A DNA stretch of 64,000 nt from Ostreococcus lucimarinus CCE9901 (GCF_000092065.1 NC_009361.1:62001-126000), one strand, 5' to 3'. Positions 17,999 to 27,628 are shown, numbered from the stretch's first letter. Notes: generated by a model not told the origin, from the letters alone. Made by a program: numbers and translations.

Positions 17999-19252
17999 AT
18001 GGACCGCGTGCCGAGCGCGGACGACCTCATGGCGACGTTTCTGTGGAACGCGCAGCGCGCGAGCGCGGGGACGCCGTCGAACGGGACGTCCGGCGCCGCG
18101 GCGCACGGCGCGCGCGGCGTGAACCGCACGCCGTCGCAGCACGAGATGGAGAGTTATTACAACGCCATGATGGCGAGCGCGGCGCACGGCGCGCACGCGG
18201 GATTCGGGGCGTACGGGGCGCTGGATGGATCGATCGCGCACGCGCGAGACGCCGCGGGGGGCGCGGGGAGCGCGCCGGGAAGTCGAGAGGGCACGCCGGG
18301 AATCCCGCGGGTGGCGTCGATCGACGTGCTGCGGAAGATGATCATGAGCGGGGGGCTGGGGGGGGGCGGAGGACCGGGAGGAGCGTCGCCGGGGTCGGCG
18401 ACGCCGACGACGGCGGCGGCGTTTTCGGCGTTCGCGAGCGGGGCGAATTTGGACGCGCTCGGCGCGGCGGTGGCGATGGAACAGAGCAAGGCCGACGATG
18501 AGGGGAAGAAAACGACGACGACGAGGTCCGGGGCGAAGCGCTCGGGGAGGAAACCCGCGGCGAAGGCGCCGGCGGCGAAGAAGGCGAAGGCGCCGCCGGC
18601 GAAGAAGGCGGCGGCGGCGACGACGACGCGCGGAGGAAAAGCGGCGAAGGACGCCGTGGCGTCGCCAGCAAAGGCGGCGGCGAAGGCGCCCGCGGCGAAG
18701 GCGCCCGCGGCGAAGGCGAAGGCGGTGGCGGCGAAGAGCGAGCCGTTGTCTTCGGACTTGGATCACGATAGCGACGGCGACTCTCGCGATGGCGACGGCA
18801 ACGGCGACATGCGACGCCGACGCCGAATGTTGAGCAACAGAGAGAGCGCCAGGCGCAGTCGGCGACGCAAGATTGAACACGTGGCCACGCTCGAAGGGCA
18901 AATCGCTCAGTTGACGGCTGAGTTGACGGCGGCGTTGCAACACACGCAAGGCGTGGAGCAGCGCTACCAGGCGCTCGTGCGAGAAAACCACACCATTCGC
19001 GCCGAGAAGGATAGACTTTTACAACTTCTCCGCGAGGCCGGTCCTCCGGGAGGTGGGGTGACGACGCCCAAGACGGGTTCCGCCATGGAGCGCAAATCTA
19101 GTTTACAGCGAATCTCGAGCAACGGAGACATCAAGGGCGAGCTCGGCAAGGGGTCGCCGACCATCGGTTTGGGCACGGGCTTCGTGCCGTTCCGATCGTT
19201 ACAGAGTTACGAAAACCTGCTCTTGCTCCAACAGAAGTCCGAGAAGCAGTGA
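17999..19252 (+). CDS. bZIP transcription factor with histone-H1-like basic segment
   Basis: 417 residues from MDRVPSADDLMATFLWNAQR at 17999. Residues ~1-165 are Gly/Ala-rich and low-complexity. Residues ~175-255 are a Lys/Ala/Pro repeat region (repeated KAPAAK and AAKKAKAP units) that resembles a linker-histone C-terminal tail. An acidic spacer follows, then a plant-type bZIP: basic region RRMLSNRESARRSRRRK with the N-x7-R core, and a leucine zipper of about five heptads (VATLEGQIAQLTAELTAALQ onward). The tail ends with a Ser/Gly-rich stretch and SLQSYENLLLLQQ. It should bind ACGT-core DNA as a dimer; the H1-like segment suggests added nonspecific DNA or chromatin affinity, which is inference. 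Confidence 0.9.
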   Translation: MDRVPSADDLMATFLWNAQRASAGTPSNGTSGAAAHGARGVNRTPSQHEMESYYNAMMASAAHGAHAGFGAYGALDGSIAHARDAAGGAGSAPGSREGTPGIPRVASIDVLRKMIMSGGLGGGGGPGGASPGSATPTTAAAFSAFASGANLDALGAAVAMEQSKADDEGKKTTTTRSGAKRSGRKPAAKAPAAKKAKAPPAKKAAAATTTRGGKAAKDAVASPAKAAAKAPAAKAPAAKAKAVAAKSEPLSSDLDHDSDGDSRDGDGNGDMRRRRRMLSNRESARRSRRRKIEHVATLEGQIAQLTAELTAALQHTQGVEQRYQALVRENHTIRAEKDRLLQLLREAGPPGGGVTTPKTGSAMERKSSLQRISSNGDIKGELGKGSPTIGLGTGFVPFRSLQSYENLLLLQQKSEKQ

Positions 19253-19351
19253 ATCCGGCGTCGAATCCATTGTATTGCGCACCATTCATTCATCCTAGCC
19301 ACGACGGTGACTCACGCGCGCGCGCAGTCGCCACTCTTCGACGCGTCCACC

Positions 19352-20017
19352 ATGTCGCCGGCGCTCGCGCCGTTCGCCGGCGCGCCGTTCGCGCGCGCGC
19401 GCCGTCCCGCGCCGACGCGTCGCGCGTCGCGCGCGCGCGCCAGAGAGAGCGACGACGCCCGCGCGTCGCTGTCGTCGCTCGACGCGATTTTATCCACCGA
19501 CGCCGACCGCGCGTCCTCGAGCGACGGCGCGTCGGCGCGCGACGACGCGCCGAGCGACGCCGCGACGCCGACTCGAGTGGTCTCGCGCGCGGTCGACGTC
19601 GCGCTCGACGACGACGTCGTCGCGCGGGTCGAGCTCGAGGTGCGCTCGGCGACGTCGCGGTTGACGCGCGCGACGATGAAATCGCCGCTCGGCATCGTCT
19701 TCGAAGACGTCGACGGCGACATCGCGGTGGTCGAGTTTTACGACGAGAGCGATCTGGGACCGCGCGGGCGCGGGATCAGGGAGGGAGACGTGTTGCGCGC
19801 GACGTCGGCGATGATTCCGGAGATGCGGTATCCAAAGTTGAACGTGATAGGCGGCGGCGTCGGGCGACCGGGATGGCGTCGGGTGATGTACACGTGCGCG
19901 TCGTCGCAGGACGGTAACTTGGACGACGTGACGTTCGATCAGGCGATGAAAGCGATCGGGTCGAACGCCAAGGCGGGAAATTACGACGTCGAGCTCGTGT
20001 TTGAACGCCGCGCGTGA
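19352..20017 (+). CDS. Predicted plastid PDZ-like protein
   Basis: 221 residues from Met at 19352 (MSPALAPFAGAPFARARRPA), giving a Pro/Ala/Arg transit peptide; an upstream Met at 19307 is less plant-like. After a Ser/Asp-rich linker, residues ~100-215 carry a PDZ-like fold: KSPLGIVFEDVDGDIAVVEF, then ESDLGPRGRGIREGDVLRAT, where 'PLGI' corresponds to the carboxylate-binding loop and 'GIREGDVL' to the usual PDZ strand. A stretch AMKAIGSNAKAGNYDVELVF closes the domain as in other plastid PDZ proteins. The partner is unknown. Transcription may read on from the bZIP gene, whose stop is only 100 bp upstream. Confidence 0.78.
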   Translation: MSPALAPFAGAPFARARRPAPTRRASRARARESDDARASLSSLDAILSTDADRASSSDGASARDDAPSDAATPTRVVSRAVDVALDDDVVARVELEVRSATSRLTRATMKSPLGIVFEDVDGDIAVVEFYDESDLGPRGRGIREGDVLRATSAMIPEMRYPKLNVIGGGVGRPGWRRVMYTCASSQDGNLDDVTFDQAMKAIGSNAKAGNYDVELVFERRA

Positions 20018-20347
20018 ACGCTCGCCGCGCGATGACGCGCGCGAATAAAGACAGAGAGCGCAAGCAGGAAAAAGGGACCGGCGTCGAAACCGACCGCGCG
20101 TCCTCGCGCGCGCCCCGTAGAGCCACTTTAGCGTTGTCACGAACTTTCCTTTGCGTTTCGCGCGATCGCGCGCCGTCGCGAGCGCGCCGTCGCGCGCGGC
20201 TTCCGCGCGCGCGCGCGGAACCAGGCACCCCCCTCGTCCCCGAGATCTCGGCCCTCGCGTGCCGCACTCGTCGTCGCGCGCGACGACGCGCCCGAGCGCG
20301 CGCGCGCTTGGAGCGAAAGAAACAACGTCCCGCGCGTCGTCATCGCC
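20018..20347 (+). other. Intergenic region before the SF2/Z1-like gene
   Basis: 330 bases, very rich in CG/GC steps, with several frames that are open only because of low complexity. It contains 'gaataaag' just after the PDZ gene stop, which may serve 3'-end formation. No conserved promoter motif is recognisable. Confidence 0.4.
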
Positions 20348-23300
20348 ATGGACTTCGACGACTGGTTCGCGAACGACGACGAGTTGCGTCGGATGTCCGT
20401 CGAGGCGGATGCCGCGCGCACGGCGCGGGATGACGCCGAACGCGCGCGCGGCGCGCGCGCGAGCGCGAGCGCGGAGACCGCGGTGGCGATCGATGACGTC
20501 GCGCACACCCCGGGGGGCGAATTCGAGGCGATGGAACGAGAACTCGAACAAATCGTCGACGAGGAGCGCAGATCCGGATTCGAAAGCGACGACGACGACG
20601 ACGGCGGATTCGACGATGATTTGATCGACTACGATGACGAGGACGAGGATGAGGACGACGACGATGATTTCGACGATGCGTTCGTCACGGACGAGTATTC
20701 GTTTTCGAGCGACTCGCACTCCTCGATCGATGAGACGCAGGAGGGTGAAGTGCAGCAAACGCAAGAGGCGTTCGAGACGGTCGTCCCGGAGACGCAAGTA
20801 TTGATTTCGCAGCAGGCGAACGATGATGTCGTCATCATTCCGGACGAAGACGCGGACGAGATTCCACCGGGCGTGAACGACGCGATCGAAGTGCGCGATG
20901 CGAACGCGCTGCCGACTGAGGATTTAATCCGGTTGCTCAAGGAACGTATGAGGTCTGGCGAAGCGAGGGAGATCGAGGCGAGGTTGGAGAGTGAAGGCTT
21001 CGTTCGGGCGGATCGCGATGTACCCCGTGCTACGCCAGCGCAAACGGAGCCGATACGTCGGCGCGGACGTGGCCCCGACCGTAGACCACGAAAGAGGAGA
21101 CGCCGCGTCGTCGAGCCTGGGCAACGGACGCTTCACGACGTTGGCTTCGGGACGGGCGCTGAAAACGGCGCCGAAAGGGCTGTCGACGATGACGACGGTG
21201 ACATCGTCGTAGAAGGTGTGTCGCGTCACATCCCACGACTCGATCGACCTCCCGTGCCATCGACTGTTGATGAGCTTTACGATGTTTGGGAGCGCACGGC
21301 GAAGGATCTCGTTCCGCGAGACGCATCTATTTACAGTAATTTTCGGTATGCGTTCGGAGACGAAAGCGAACGCGGCGAGCGTTATCGCGAGAAAGAAATG
21401 AAGGATATCGGAAATCTGCTGTTCAAATATAAAGCGGACAAAAAGCCTGGACAGCACGCAATGCTCAAAGGCCGCGAACGCGAGGGTAAGACGGGCGCGT
21501 TGTTTTCCATAACTCTCGCAGCCTTACTCTTGAACATCCGCGTCGTCATTCTTTGCGCGCCTTTGAAGGTTGCGCCGATCTGCGACATGGTACGAAAGCT
21601 CAGACGTGCTGGTTTCGGGCGTATGTACGACACGCAGCACACGCTCGGACCGGTGCAAGCCAAAAGAAATAAGATCCCCAGCGCTCAAATGGGACAAATA
21701 TACGTCGCCTCTCTTTGTACGTTGGGAGATTTGAAAAAGGTGAAGAACTGGATCAACTGTCAGAAACGAGACGGTCAGTTGACGTTGACGCTCATGGATG
21801 AATGCGACGAGCTCACTCAAGGAAAGGGGCACAGTACAATAGAGATTGAGCACAGAGTAGACCCAGACACGTTTGCGCAGTACATCCGTCAAGAAAGACG
21901 CGGTGAAGATTATGAAGACGTGCTCGATGTACCAAGCGATCGAAAGGCGAGAGGGAAGAATTTCAAAGCGCAAATCGCAAAGGCATCCCAATATTTTCGA
22001 CAGCACGTGCATCCCGAGACGCAAGTGATCGCGTGCTCTGCGACGCTGAGCGGCTACGTCTTGAATCCTATTGGCGTCTTCCGTAACGATTTGCCGACGA
22101 GTATTTTCAAAGTGTTTCCAAAGGATGGATACTGTGGCATCGAAAGATTCAAAATCCCCGAAGGCTGCGAGCTCGAACACGACGGCAATTTATCCTTGGA
22201 GGCTTTCAGTGAGTCGAACGCTGTGGGAAAGTTACTACAACGCTTTTATACGCGAAGAAACGAATGCGATGGGCAACGTCTCCAACCTTTGCCAGGGAGC
22301 TCAGCGACCGAAATCGCACTTCGTGGTATGCTGTTTTTATCGTGCACCCCGAAGGTGAACGTGCACGGCGGCGTGCATGATCTCGCAAAAACGGTGACAC
22401 AAATGGTTGATTCTTGGGGCACTGGCATCAGTTCACAGAAGACTCTATTTATTTGCTACGTTGGATCGCCGCGGGTACTTTTCGCGGGTAGTTGGCAGTC
22501 GATGCCCAGTGGATATTCGTTTGAAGCTATTTACAACGAAACCGCGTCTCGTGTGAAAAAAGAGAAATTTGCGAACGTTTCCCTTCGAAAAGACGAGCCA
22601 TTCAGCAAAGTTTGCACGCACGTCGTCCTCATCGGCTATAATCTCACGCGTCGCGCGATGACGGCGGCGTTCACTCCGAAAGACGAACCTGGAGTACTGT
22701 GCAAAATCCAATATGGCATCATCACTGCGCCGAAGACAACGGCAGTCGATACCACGAGCCAACGAGTGAATCGTCCATCTCACGAGTTCGCGCAGCACGT
22801 GGTGCCTGAAAACTATAGCGTCGACGTCGCGATGTGGCCTCAAACTTTGGAGGTGTGCCAACGTTATCGAGAGATGGAGGACAAAATGGTGGAAGAACAA
22901 CGTGGGTCGCCGAAAATCCACGCCGAGTTCCGCCAAGCGATCGACGTCTATCAACAAGGTCTCGACAGCCACATAGTTTCCAAGAGGCGCATTCCTCTCG
23001 ATTGCATGAGCAACACCGGTCGCAAAGAGCGATATCGCCAGCAATCGGCCGTGGATCCGGACGAAATCGAACATCTGAAGGCCTTCAAAGTGTGGCTAGA
23101 GAATCACGAATACCAGCCAGGCAAAAAGTTGCACCAAGAATCAGTGAGGGTCTACTACGCAATCATAAGACGGTATTTCGTGAGCAACGCTGACATTGGA
23201 GACATTATTAAAGAAGTGAAAGATTGGGTAGAACGTCATCCAGAAGCCTCGGACTCTGAGGAAAACGAATGCAATCCGCGTAGCGCAGCTAGCGAGCGCA

Positions 23301-23395
23301 CTAGCGAGCGCACTAGCGAGCGCACTAGCGAGCGCTTCCTTGCGCTCGCAAGGAAGCATTTCCTAAGTTTTTGGGAAGATAGATCTCGTGGGTAG
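20348..23395 (+). CDS. Large SF2-like ATPase with Z1-like C-terminal part, unknown function
   Basis: 1015 residues. Residues 1-~330 are acidic and disordered (a D/E tract at ~78-115) with an Arg-rich nuclear-localisation-like patch at ~240-258. From ~350 there is a P-loop ATPase: Walker A-like GREREGKTGALF (~378), VVILCAPLKVAP (motif Ia), a DExD-like LTLMDECDELTQG (motif II), and VIACSATLSG (motif III SAT). The second half has VVLIGYNLTRRAMTAAF and TTAVDTTSQRVNRPSHEFAQ, which resemble the 'GG..LSRG.T' and 'Q..GR..GYR' blocks of Z1 domains (helicase-associated, found with MORC and restriction-like systems). C-terminal ~110 residues hold helical XPC-like or SAP-like text of no clear family and a SERT repeat. 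Base composition after ~21,300 is less GC-rich than its neighbours. No close family is recognised. Confidence 0.85.
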   Translation: MDFDDWFANDDELRRMSVEADAARTARDDAERARGARASASAETAVAIDDVAHTPGGEFEAMERELEQIVDEERRSGFESDDDDDGGFDDDLIDYDDEDEDEDDDDDFDDAFVTDEYSFSSDSHSSIDETQEGEVQQTQEAFETVVPETQVLISQQANDDVVIIPDEDADEIPPGVNDAIEVRDANALPTEDLIRLLKERMRSGEAREIEARLESEGFVRADRDVPRATPAQTEPIRRRGRGPDRRPRKRRRRVVEPGQRTLHDVGFGTGAENGAERAVDDDDGDIVVEGVSRHIPRLDRPPVPSTVDELYDVWERTAKDLVPRDASIYSNFRYAFGDESERGERYREKEMKDIGNLLFKYKADKKPGQHAMLKGREREGKTGALFSITLAALLLNIRVVILCAPLKVAPICDMVRKLRRAGFGRMYDTQHTLGPVQAKRNKIPSAQMGQIYVASLCTLGDLKKVKNWINCQKRDGQLTLTLMDECDELTQGKGHSTIEIEHRVDPDTFAQYIRQERRGEDYEDVLDVPSDRKARGKNFKAQIAKASQYFRQHVHPETQVIACSATLSGYVLNPIGVFRNDLPTSIFKVFPKDGYCGIERFKIPEGCELEHDGNLSLEAFSESNAVGKLLQRFYTRRNECDGQRLQPLPGSSATEIALRGMLFLSCTPKVNVHGGVHDLAKTVTQMVDSWGTGISSQKTLFICYVGSPRVLFAGSWQSMPSGYSFEAIYNETASRVKKEKFANVSLRKDEPFSKVCTHVVLIGYNLTRRAMTAAFTPKDEPGVLCKIQYGIITAPKTTAVDTTSQRVNRPSHEFAQHVVPENYSVDVAMWPQTLEVCQRYREMEDKMVEEQRGSPKIHAEFRQAIDVYQQGLDSHIVSKRRIPLDCMSNTGRKERYRQQSAVDPDEIEHLKAFKVWLENHEYQPGKKLHQESVRVYYAIIRRYFVSNADIGDIIKEVKDWVERHPEASDSEENECNPRSAASERTSERTSERTSERFLALARKHFLSFWEDRSRG
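23291..23335 (+). repeat. 12-bp tandem repeat in coding sequence (3.75 copies)
   Basis: Unit agcgagcgcact starts at 23291, 23303, 23315 and 23327, encoding repeats of Ser-Glu-Arg-Thr near the C-terminus of the SF2/Z1-like protein. The length is a multiple of three, so copy-number change would keep the frame. Confidence 0.9.
23334..23357. repeat. Perfect 11-bp inverted repeat with 2-base spacer
   Basis: gcttccttgcg / ct / cgcaaggaagc. It overlaps the end of the tandem SERT repeat and lies ~40 bases before the stop codon of the SF2/Z1-like gene. It could form a tight RNA or DNA hairpin; function unknown. Confidence 0.8.
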
Positions 23396-23471
23396 AACTT
23401 GTGTATGTATTGACGAAAGAATTGAATATTAAACAACGAACGCGCCGCGACGCGGCCTATGACGACGACGA

Positions 23472-24782
23472 TCACGATTTGAAGTTGACGTACGACGACG
23501 TGCGAAGGGCGTTGACGATTTCGTCGCTGTACCCCTTGCCGCCGTTGATCGGCCGCACCGCGCGCACGGGGGCTAGGACTTCTTCCGAGTAGTCGCACTT
23601 GAACCCGCCGATGACGGCGTCGAGAAGTTCTTTATCTTCGACGCACGCCATGAGCATGCGCGGCGAGCCGTACACCTCGCTCACGAGCTCGAATTCGTTC
23701 GCGTCGGCCGCGCTGAGGTTCTGCACGTCCCACGAGAGCGTTCGCATGACGTCGTCCACCAACGCCGGCGGACATCTCAAACCCATCAAACGCTGCGCCA
23801 GGGCGACGCGCACGCCCATGGAATCCGGCGCGCCCTCGGGCGCCGCGTTCAGCTCGGCGATTTTCGCGTCGTTCTCCGCCGCCGCGAAGTTGTCTCGGTA
23901 AATGCGCGACACGCCCGCGATGTGGTCGACGCCGATGACGGCGACCACCGTCCCGTCGTCCGTCTTCTCCGCGCACTCCTTGATCGTCGACGCCATGACG
24001 CGATCGCGCTCGTCGATGATGATTCGCTCGAAGCAATCGTCCACGCGCTCGTTCGCCTTGGCCGCTAACGGGTGATCCTCCGGTAACAGCAGGCGATAGT
24101 TCCGCTCGCTCTGCGCCGCGAACGTCCCGTCCAATTCCTCCAGCGTCGGCGTCGCCATCAATCGCTTATACGTCACCGCTTTCGGTCGATCGCCGTAAAT
24201 CACCGTCGCTCCGACCGCGAACGCCGCGGCGTACACCAAGACCTCGGGCGGTAACTGCGCCTTCATGTTTTCCCACTGCGGCGAGTCCGCGATGGGTCCC
24301 AGCTCCCCCTTCAGCGCCCCCGCCAATCGCGTCACGAACACCAGCGCCTCCGGCGCCGTCGCCGCGTCCACCATCATCGCCGTCACTCCTTGCTCGTAAT
24401 TCACCGCGTTTCCCGTCGCGTCGCCGTGTTCGCTCGTCACCGCCGTCTCCACGACGACGACTTTCGGCCCTCGTCTCAAAATGTACTCCGCCGCGTCGTG
24501 CGCCCCCTCCACCAGGTGCGACACCCCGAACGCGACGCACCGCTCGTCGAGCGGCGTGAACGTTCCCGTCGTCCACGCGTCCGGCGTCGCCGTCGCCGTC
24601 GTGGACGGCGACAGATCGAAGTCGTCCTCCTGGTCCTCGAAGAACGCCCTCGGCGCGCGCGCGACGCGAGCGGGACGCGCGCGGGACGCCGTCGATCGCG
24701 CGATTCGCGCGCGCGTCGGACGACGCGCGTTGGACGACGCGTTCGCGCGCATCGTCGACGCGCGCGCGATCGAGGCGCGCAT
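23472..24782 (-). CDS. TraB/PrgY-like family protein, organelle-targeted
   Basis: 436 residues. The N-terminal ~50 residues are Arg/Ala/Ser-rich with almost no acidic residues, as in plastid or mitochondrial transit peptides of this alga. The mature part contains TraB-family blocks: VAFGVSHLVEGAHDAAEYIL (GT.H-like start), KVVVVETAV (the 'vElD' position), ATVIYGDRPKAVTYKRLM (the GDRP hallmark), IDERDRVMASTIKECAE (ERD..M) and VAVIGVDHIAGV (the VGxxHxxG hallmark). TraB-like proteins are predicted metal-dependent membrane-linked hydrolases; plant members act in mitochondria or plastids. Transcribed convergently with the SF2/Z1-like gene, 76 bp apart. Confidence 0.85.
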   Translation of the reverse strand: MRASIARASTMRANASSNARRPTRARIARSTASRARPARVARAPRAFFEDQEDDFDLSPSTTATATPDAWTTGTFTPLDERCVAFGVSHLVEGAHDAAEYILRRGPKVVVVETAVTSEHGDATGNAVNYEQGVTAMMVDAATAPEALVFVTRLAGALKGELGPIADSPQWENMKAQLPPEVLVYAAAFAVGATVIYGDRPKAVTYKRLMATPTLEELDGTFAAQSERNYRLLLPEDHPLAAKANERVDDCFERIIIDERDRVMASTIKECAEKTDDGTVVAVIGVDHIAGVSRIYRDNFAAAENDAKIAELNAAPEGAPDSMGVRVALAQRLMGLRCPPALVDDVMRTLSWDVQNLSAADANEFELVSEVYGSPRMLMACVEDKELLDAVIGGFKCDYSEEVLAPVRAVRPINGGKGYSDEIVNALRTSSYVNFKS

Positions 24783-24848
24783 GACGCGTCGCGCGGGCGT
24801 GTGTCGAAGCGATGTTTAACGCGTTCAGGGTTTGAGACTCGTCTCGCA

Positions 24849-25480
24849 TTACGCGCCGCTCGCGCGGCGAGCGTCGATATCGTGCGCCCACGCGGACGTC
24901 TTGACGTGCGACGTCGTGGTAAACGTCTTACCGGCCTCACCGCCGACGACGTCCTTATCCTGCGTCGTCGCGCGCCGTCGTCGTCGTCGTCGTCGTCAGT
25001 CGGTCCGTCGGCGCGTCCGTTCGCGTCCCGATTCGCGTCTCGCGTCGTCCAATCCTCGCGCGTTCGCGCGCCCGCGTCGTCGTCCGCGGCGCGCACCTTC
25101 GGCACGTCGTTCCCCTTTCGCGCCTTTGCCTCGCTTTTGGCCCTCGCGACGTCTTCCTCGCGTCGTCGCGCCTCGGCGAGCTCGCGCTTTCCCGCGCGTC
25201 GCGCCCTGTTCTTCTTGTTGTTGCTCCGCGCGTGTCTCGGCAGCGCCGCGGTCGCCGCGCGCGACGCGCTCGACGGCGCTTTCGTCGGCGTTTTTCGCGT
25301 CGTCGCCGGCGCGCCGCCGCGTCCGAGCGCGCGTCGCAGCAGCGCGAACGCGACGGCGCCGACGACCGCCAGCGGCACGAAAAGATTCGTCGACGCCGCG
25401 TCGTCGCGCGTCGTCGCGCGTCGTCGCGACGCGTCCGAGCGCGCGCCGCGAGCGTCGCGTCGCGTCGACGCGCGCGCCAT
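24849..25480 (-). CDS. Small single-pass membrane protein, two exons
   Basis: Exons 25480-25097 and 24959-24849; intron 25096-24960 (137 nt) with donor GTGCGC, branch CTGAC and acceptor CAG, phase 0. Without splicing the frame runs into low-complexity sequence antisense to the TraB gene. The spliced product is 164 residues: a basic N-terminus (MARASTRRDARGARSD), one membrane helix at ~33-50 (LFVPLAVVGAVAFALLRRAL), a Lys/Arg/Glu-rich helix (GKRELAEARRREEDVARAKS) and a C-terminus ending KTFTTTSHVKTSAWAHDID plus a short tail. Family not recognised. Divergent from the bromodomain gene, 65 bp between ATGs. Confidence 0.7.
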
Positions 25481-25545
25481 GCGAGCGCGCGGGCGCGCGC
25501 GACGCCGCGCGTCGACGATTCGGTGTCGCACAGTGACGCGCGTCG

Positions 25546-26345
25546 ATGCCGACGCGCGACGGCGACGCCGCGCACGCGCGCGCTCGAGCGCGACCGTACG
25601 CCTCGCTCGAGGGCGACGCGCGCGATTACGCGCGGTGGGCGCGCGCGTGCGCGGCGTCGCGCGGCGACGCGACGACGCGCGACGCGCGAGACGCGCGACG
25701 CGGACCGCTGCGCAGGCGTTTCGACGTCGCGCTCGACGCCCTGCTCGCCGAGCTGCGCGCGCACGAGGACGCGGAGCCGTTCGCCGTGCCGGTGGACGCG
25801 CGGTACGCGCCGGATTACTACGCGGTGATCGAGCGGCCGATCGACGTGGCGACGATGCGCGCGCGCGCCGGCGCGAGCGCGTACGCGAGCAAGGACGCGT
25901 TCGCGGAGGATCTGGCGCTGATGGAGGCGAACGCGGTGGCGTACAACGGCGCGGGGTCGACGGTGGCGAAAATGGCGCGCGCGGTGGTCGGCGCGGGGGA
26001 GGAAATGCTGCGGCACGTGCCGCGGGTGGATTTCGAGACGTGCGAACGCGTGGCGGCGTACGCGGCGCGCGTCGAGCGAGGGGAGACGCTCGAGGGCGAG
26101 GGCGAGAGCGAGAGCGAGAGCGAGAGCGAAGAAACGCGCGAGAACGATGCGGACGAACCGGGAACGAAATCGTGGAGGAAACGGACGCTGGAGACGCGCG
26201 TGCGGCGAGTGCTTCGGGCGAAGGCGCTCGCGGACGCGCCCGTGGGAATGCGACGCGCGTGTCGACCGAGAAGCGCGCGCGGTATGCTCGAGTTCATGCG
26301 CGCGAGCGAAGATCACGTCGATGCATGCGTCGGTGCGCGCGCGTT

Positions 26346-26377
<32 letters not shown>

Positions 26378-26817
26378 TTCCCGAGGACGAAGGTTTCGTC
26401 GCCAACGCCGTGCCGACGCTTCCGAAATATTCCGCCACCGCCGAGTGTGTGAGCGCGGAAGCGCTGGACGACATGATGATGCGGTCGATCGCCGTCATCA
26501 TCGACGCGCGCTCGCGCGTGGGCAAAGCGTCGATCGAGTATTCGATGACGAGCGCCGCCGCGAAGCTGCTTCTCTCCGTCGCCGACGATTTCACCGCTCG
26601 AATCTCCGTGGACGTGGCCAAGGCCCTCGCCGCGCGAGAGCTCGAGCGCAAACGCGAACGCGCGCGCGCCACCGTGAACGCGTCGGGGATCAACGTTCCC
26701 GAAATCGCCCACCGCATCGGCCTCCGCGCCGACGTCGCGCGCGTCGCCGCGCGAGCCATCAAAAAATTTCTCGAGCGCCCGCTCGGTCCGCATCCGCGCT
26801 CGCGCTCGAAAACATAG
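25546..26817 (+). CDS. Bromodomain protein, possibly SPT7-like
   Basis: 423 residues. A bromodomain spans ~55-155, with the ZA-loop and acetyl-lysine pocket text PFAVPVDARYAPDYYAVIER, PIDVATMRARAGA, FAEDLALMEANAVAYNGAGS (the conserved Asn is in AYNG). An acidic/Ser-Glu repeat (ESESESE, from a GAGAGC microsatellite) and a D9 tract follow. Residues ~305-400 are helical (ALDDMMMRSIAVIIDARSR; SAAAKLLLSVADDFTARISV) and could be a histone-fold, which together with a bromodomain recalls SPT7 of the SAGA complex; this is inference. A chromatin reader in any case. Confidence 0.8.
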
Positions 26818-27001
26818 TTTCATATCGTTACAGTAGGATATTAGTTTTAGCGTTTTCATTCCACACTAGCGGCGTAGCCTCGAGCGCGCGACCCGTCGCG
26901 CTCGTCGCGCTCGCCTCGCGACGTCTGTCTGTTTCAACTGTCCGTTCGGGTCACCGTCAGTCCGCCGCGCTCGCTCCATCGCGTCCGGCCGCGCTCGCGC
27001 C

Positions 27002-27421
27002 ATGTCGCCGTCCGGGTCGCTCGCGCGCGCCGACTCGGCGTCCTCGAGCCCCCTCGCGAGCGAACGCGCGGATTCCGTGGGCGATTTACCGCGAATTCCC
27101 CTCGGATTCGGCGCCCCGACGCGAAATCACGCGCGCACCGACAGCTCGTGCAGCACCGACGGCTTGATCTCGCGCGACGTCGACGTCGAGCGCGCGCTGG
27201 GTGATTTCGCCGAGACGTCGGACGGCGGCGTCGCGCGCGCGTCGACGTCGCCGCTCGCGCCGCGCGTCTCGCGGGGGAAAGTATCGCGAGCGCTCGCGAG
27301 CGTCGGCGACTACTTCACCGAACGCGCGAACCGACGGTTGAAGTTCGCGGTCGCGATCGCGCTGGTGCTGGCGCTCGTAGTGTTGATCGGGATGCCGCTC
27401 CGAGCGTGGACCAAGGGCTGA
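27002..27421 (+). CDS. Small tail-anchored membrane protein, unknown
   Basis: 139 residues. Ser/Ala/Arg-rich soluble part, then a single hydrophobic helix near the C-terminus (LKFAVAIALVLALVVLIGMP) followed by RAWTKG, the layout of a tail-anchored protein whose bulk faces the cytosol. Several Ser-Pro and RxxS sites could be phosphorylated. No family recognised. The next gene on the right is on the other strand, stops 208 bp apart. Confidence 0.65.
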   Translation: MSPSGSLARADSASSSPLASERADSVGDLPRIPLGFGAPTRNHARTDSSCSTDGLISRDVDVERALGDFAETSDGGVARASTSPLAPRVSRGKVSRALASVGDYFTERANRRLKFAVAIALVLALVVLIGMPLRAWTKG

Positions 27422-27628
27422 GCCGACGACGCGAATCGACGCGCGTCGCCGCGGCTAATAATACCGCGCGCTCGCCGAGTCGCTCGCGACTTTTAACGCG
27501 CGTCTCGCGTCTCGGCGCGCGACGTCGCACCGCTGTAACACCACGCGTTGGATTAGTTTCGAGTTCGACGACGTCCGCGTTCGACGCGTCGCTCGTTCGT
27601 ATGCTACAAATCGCGTCGCTCCGCGCGT

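Noticed and set aside
24955-26859. Minus-strand frame of 634 codons opposite the bromodomain gene
   Set aside because: Antisense to the bromodomain, with no folded-looking segments.
24390-27167. Plus-strand frame of 925 codons spanning TraB, the small membrane gene and the bromodomain gene
   Set aside because: Covers three better supported genes on both strands; composition is almost entirely Arg/Ala/Ser, as expected of open frames in CG-repeat DNA.
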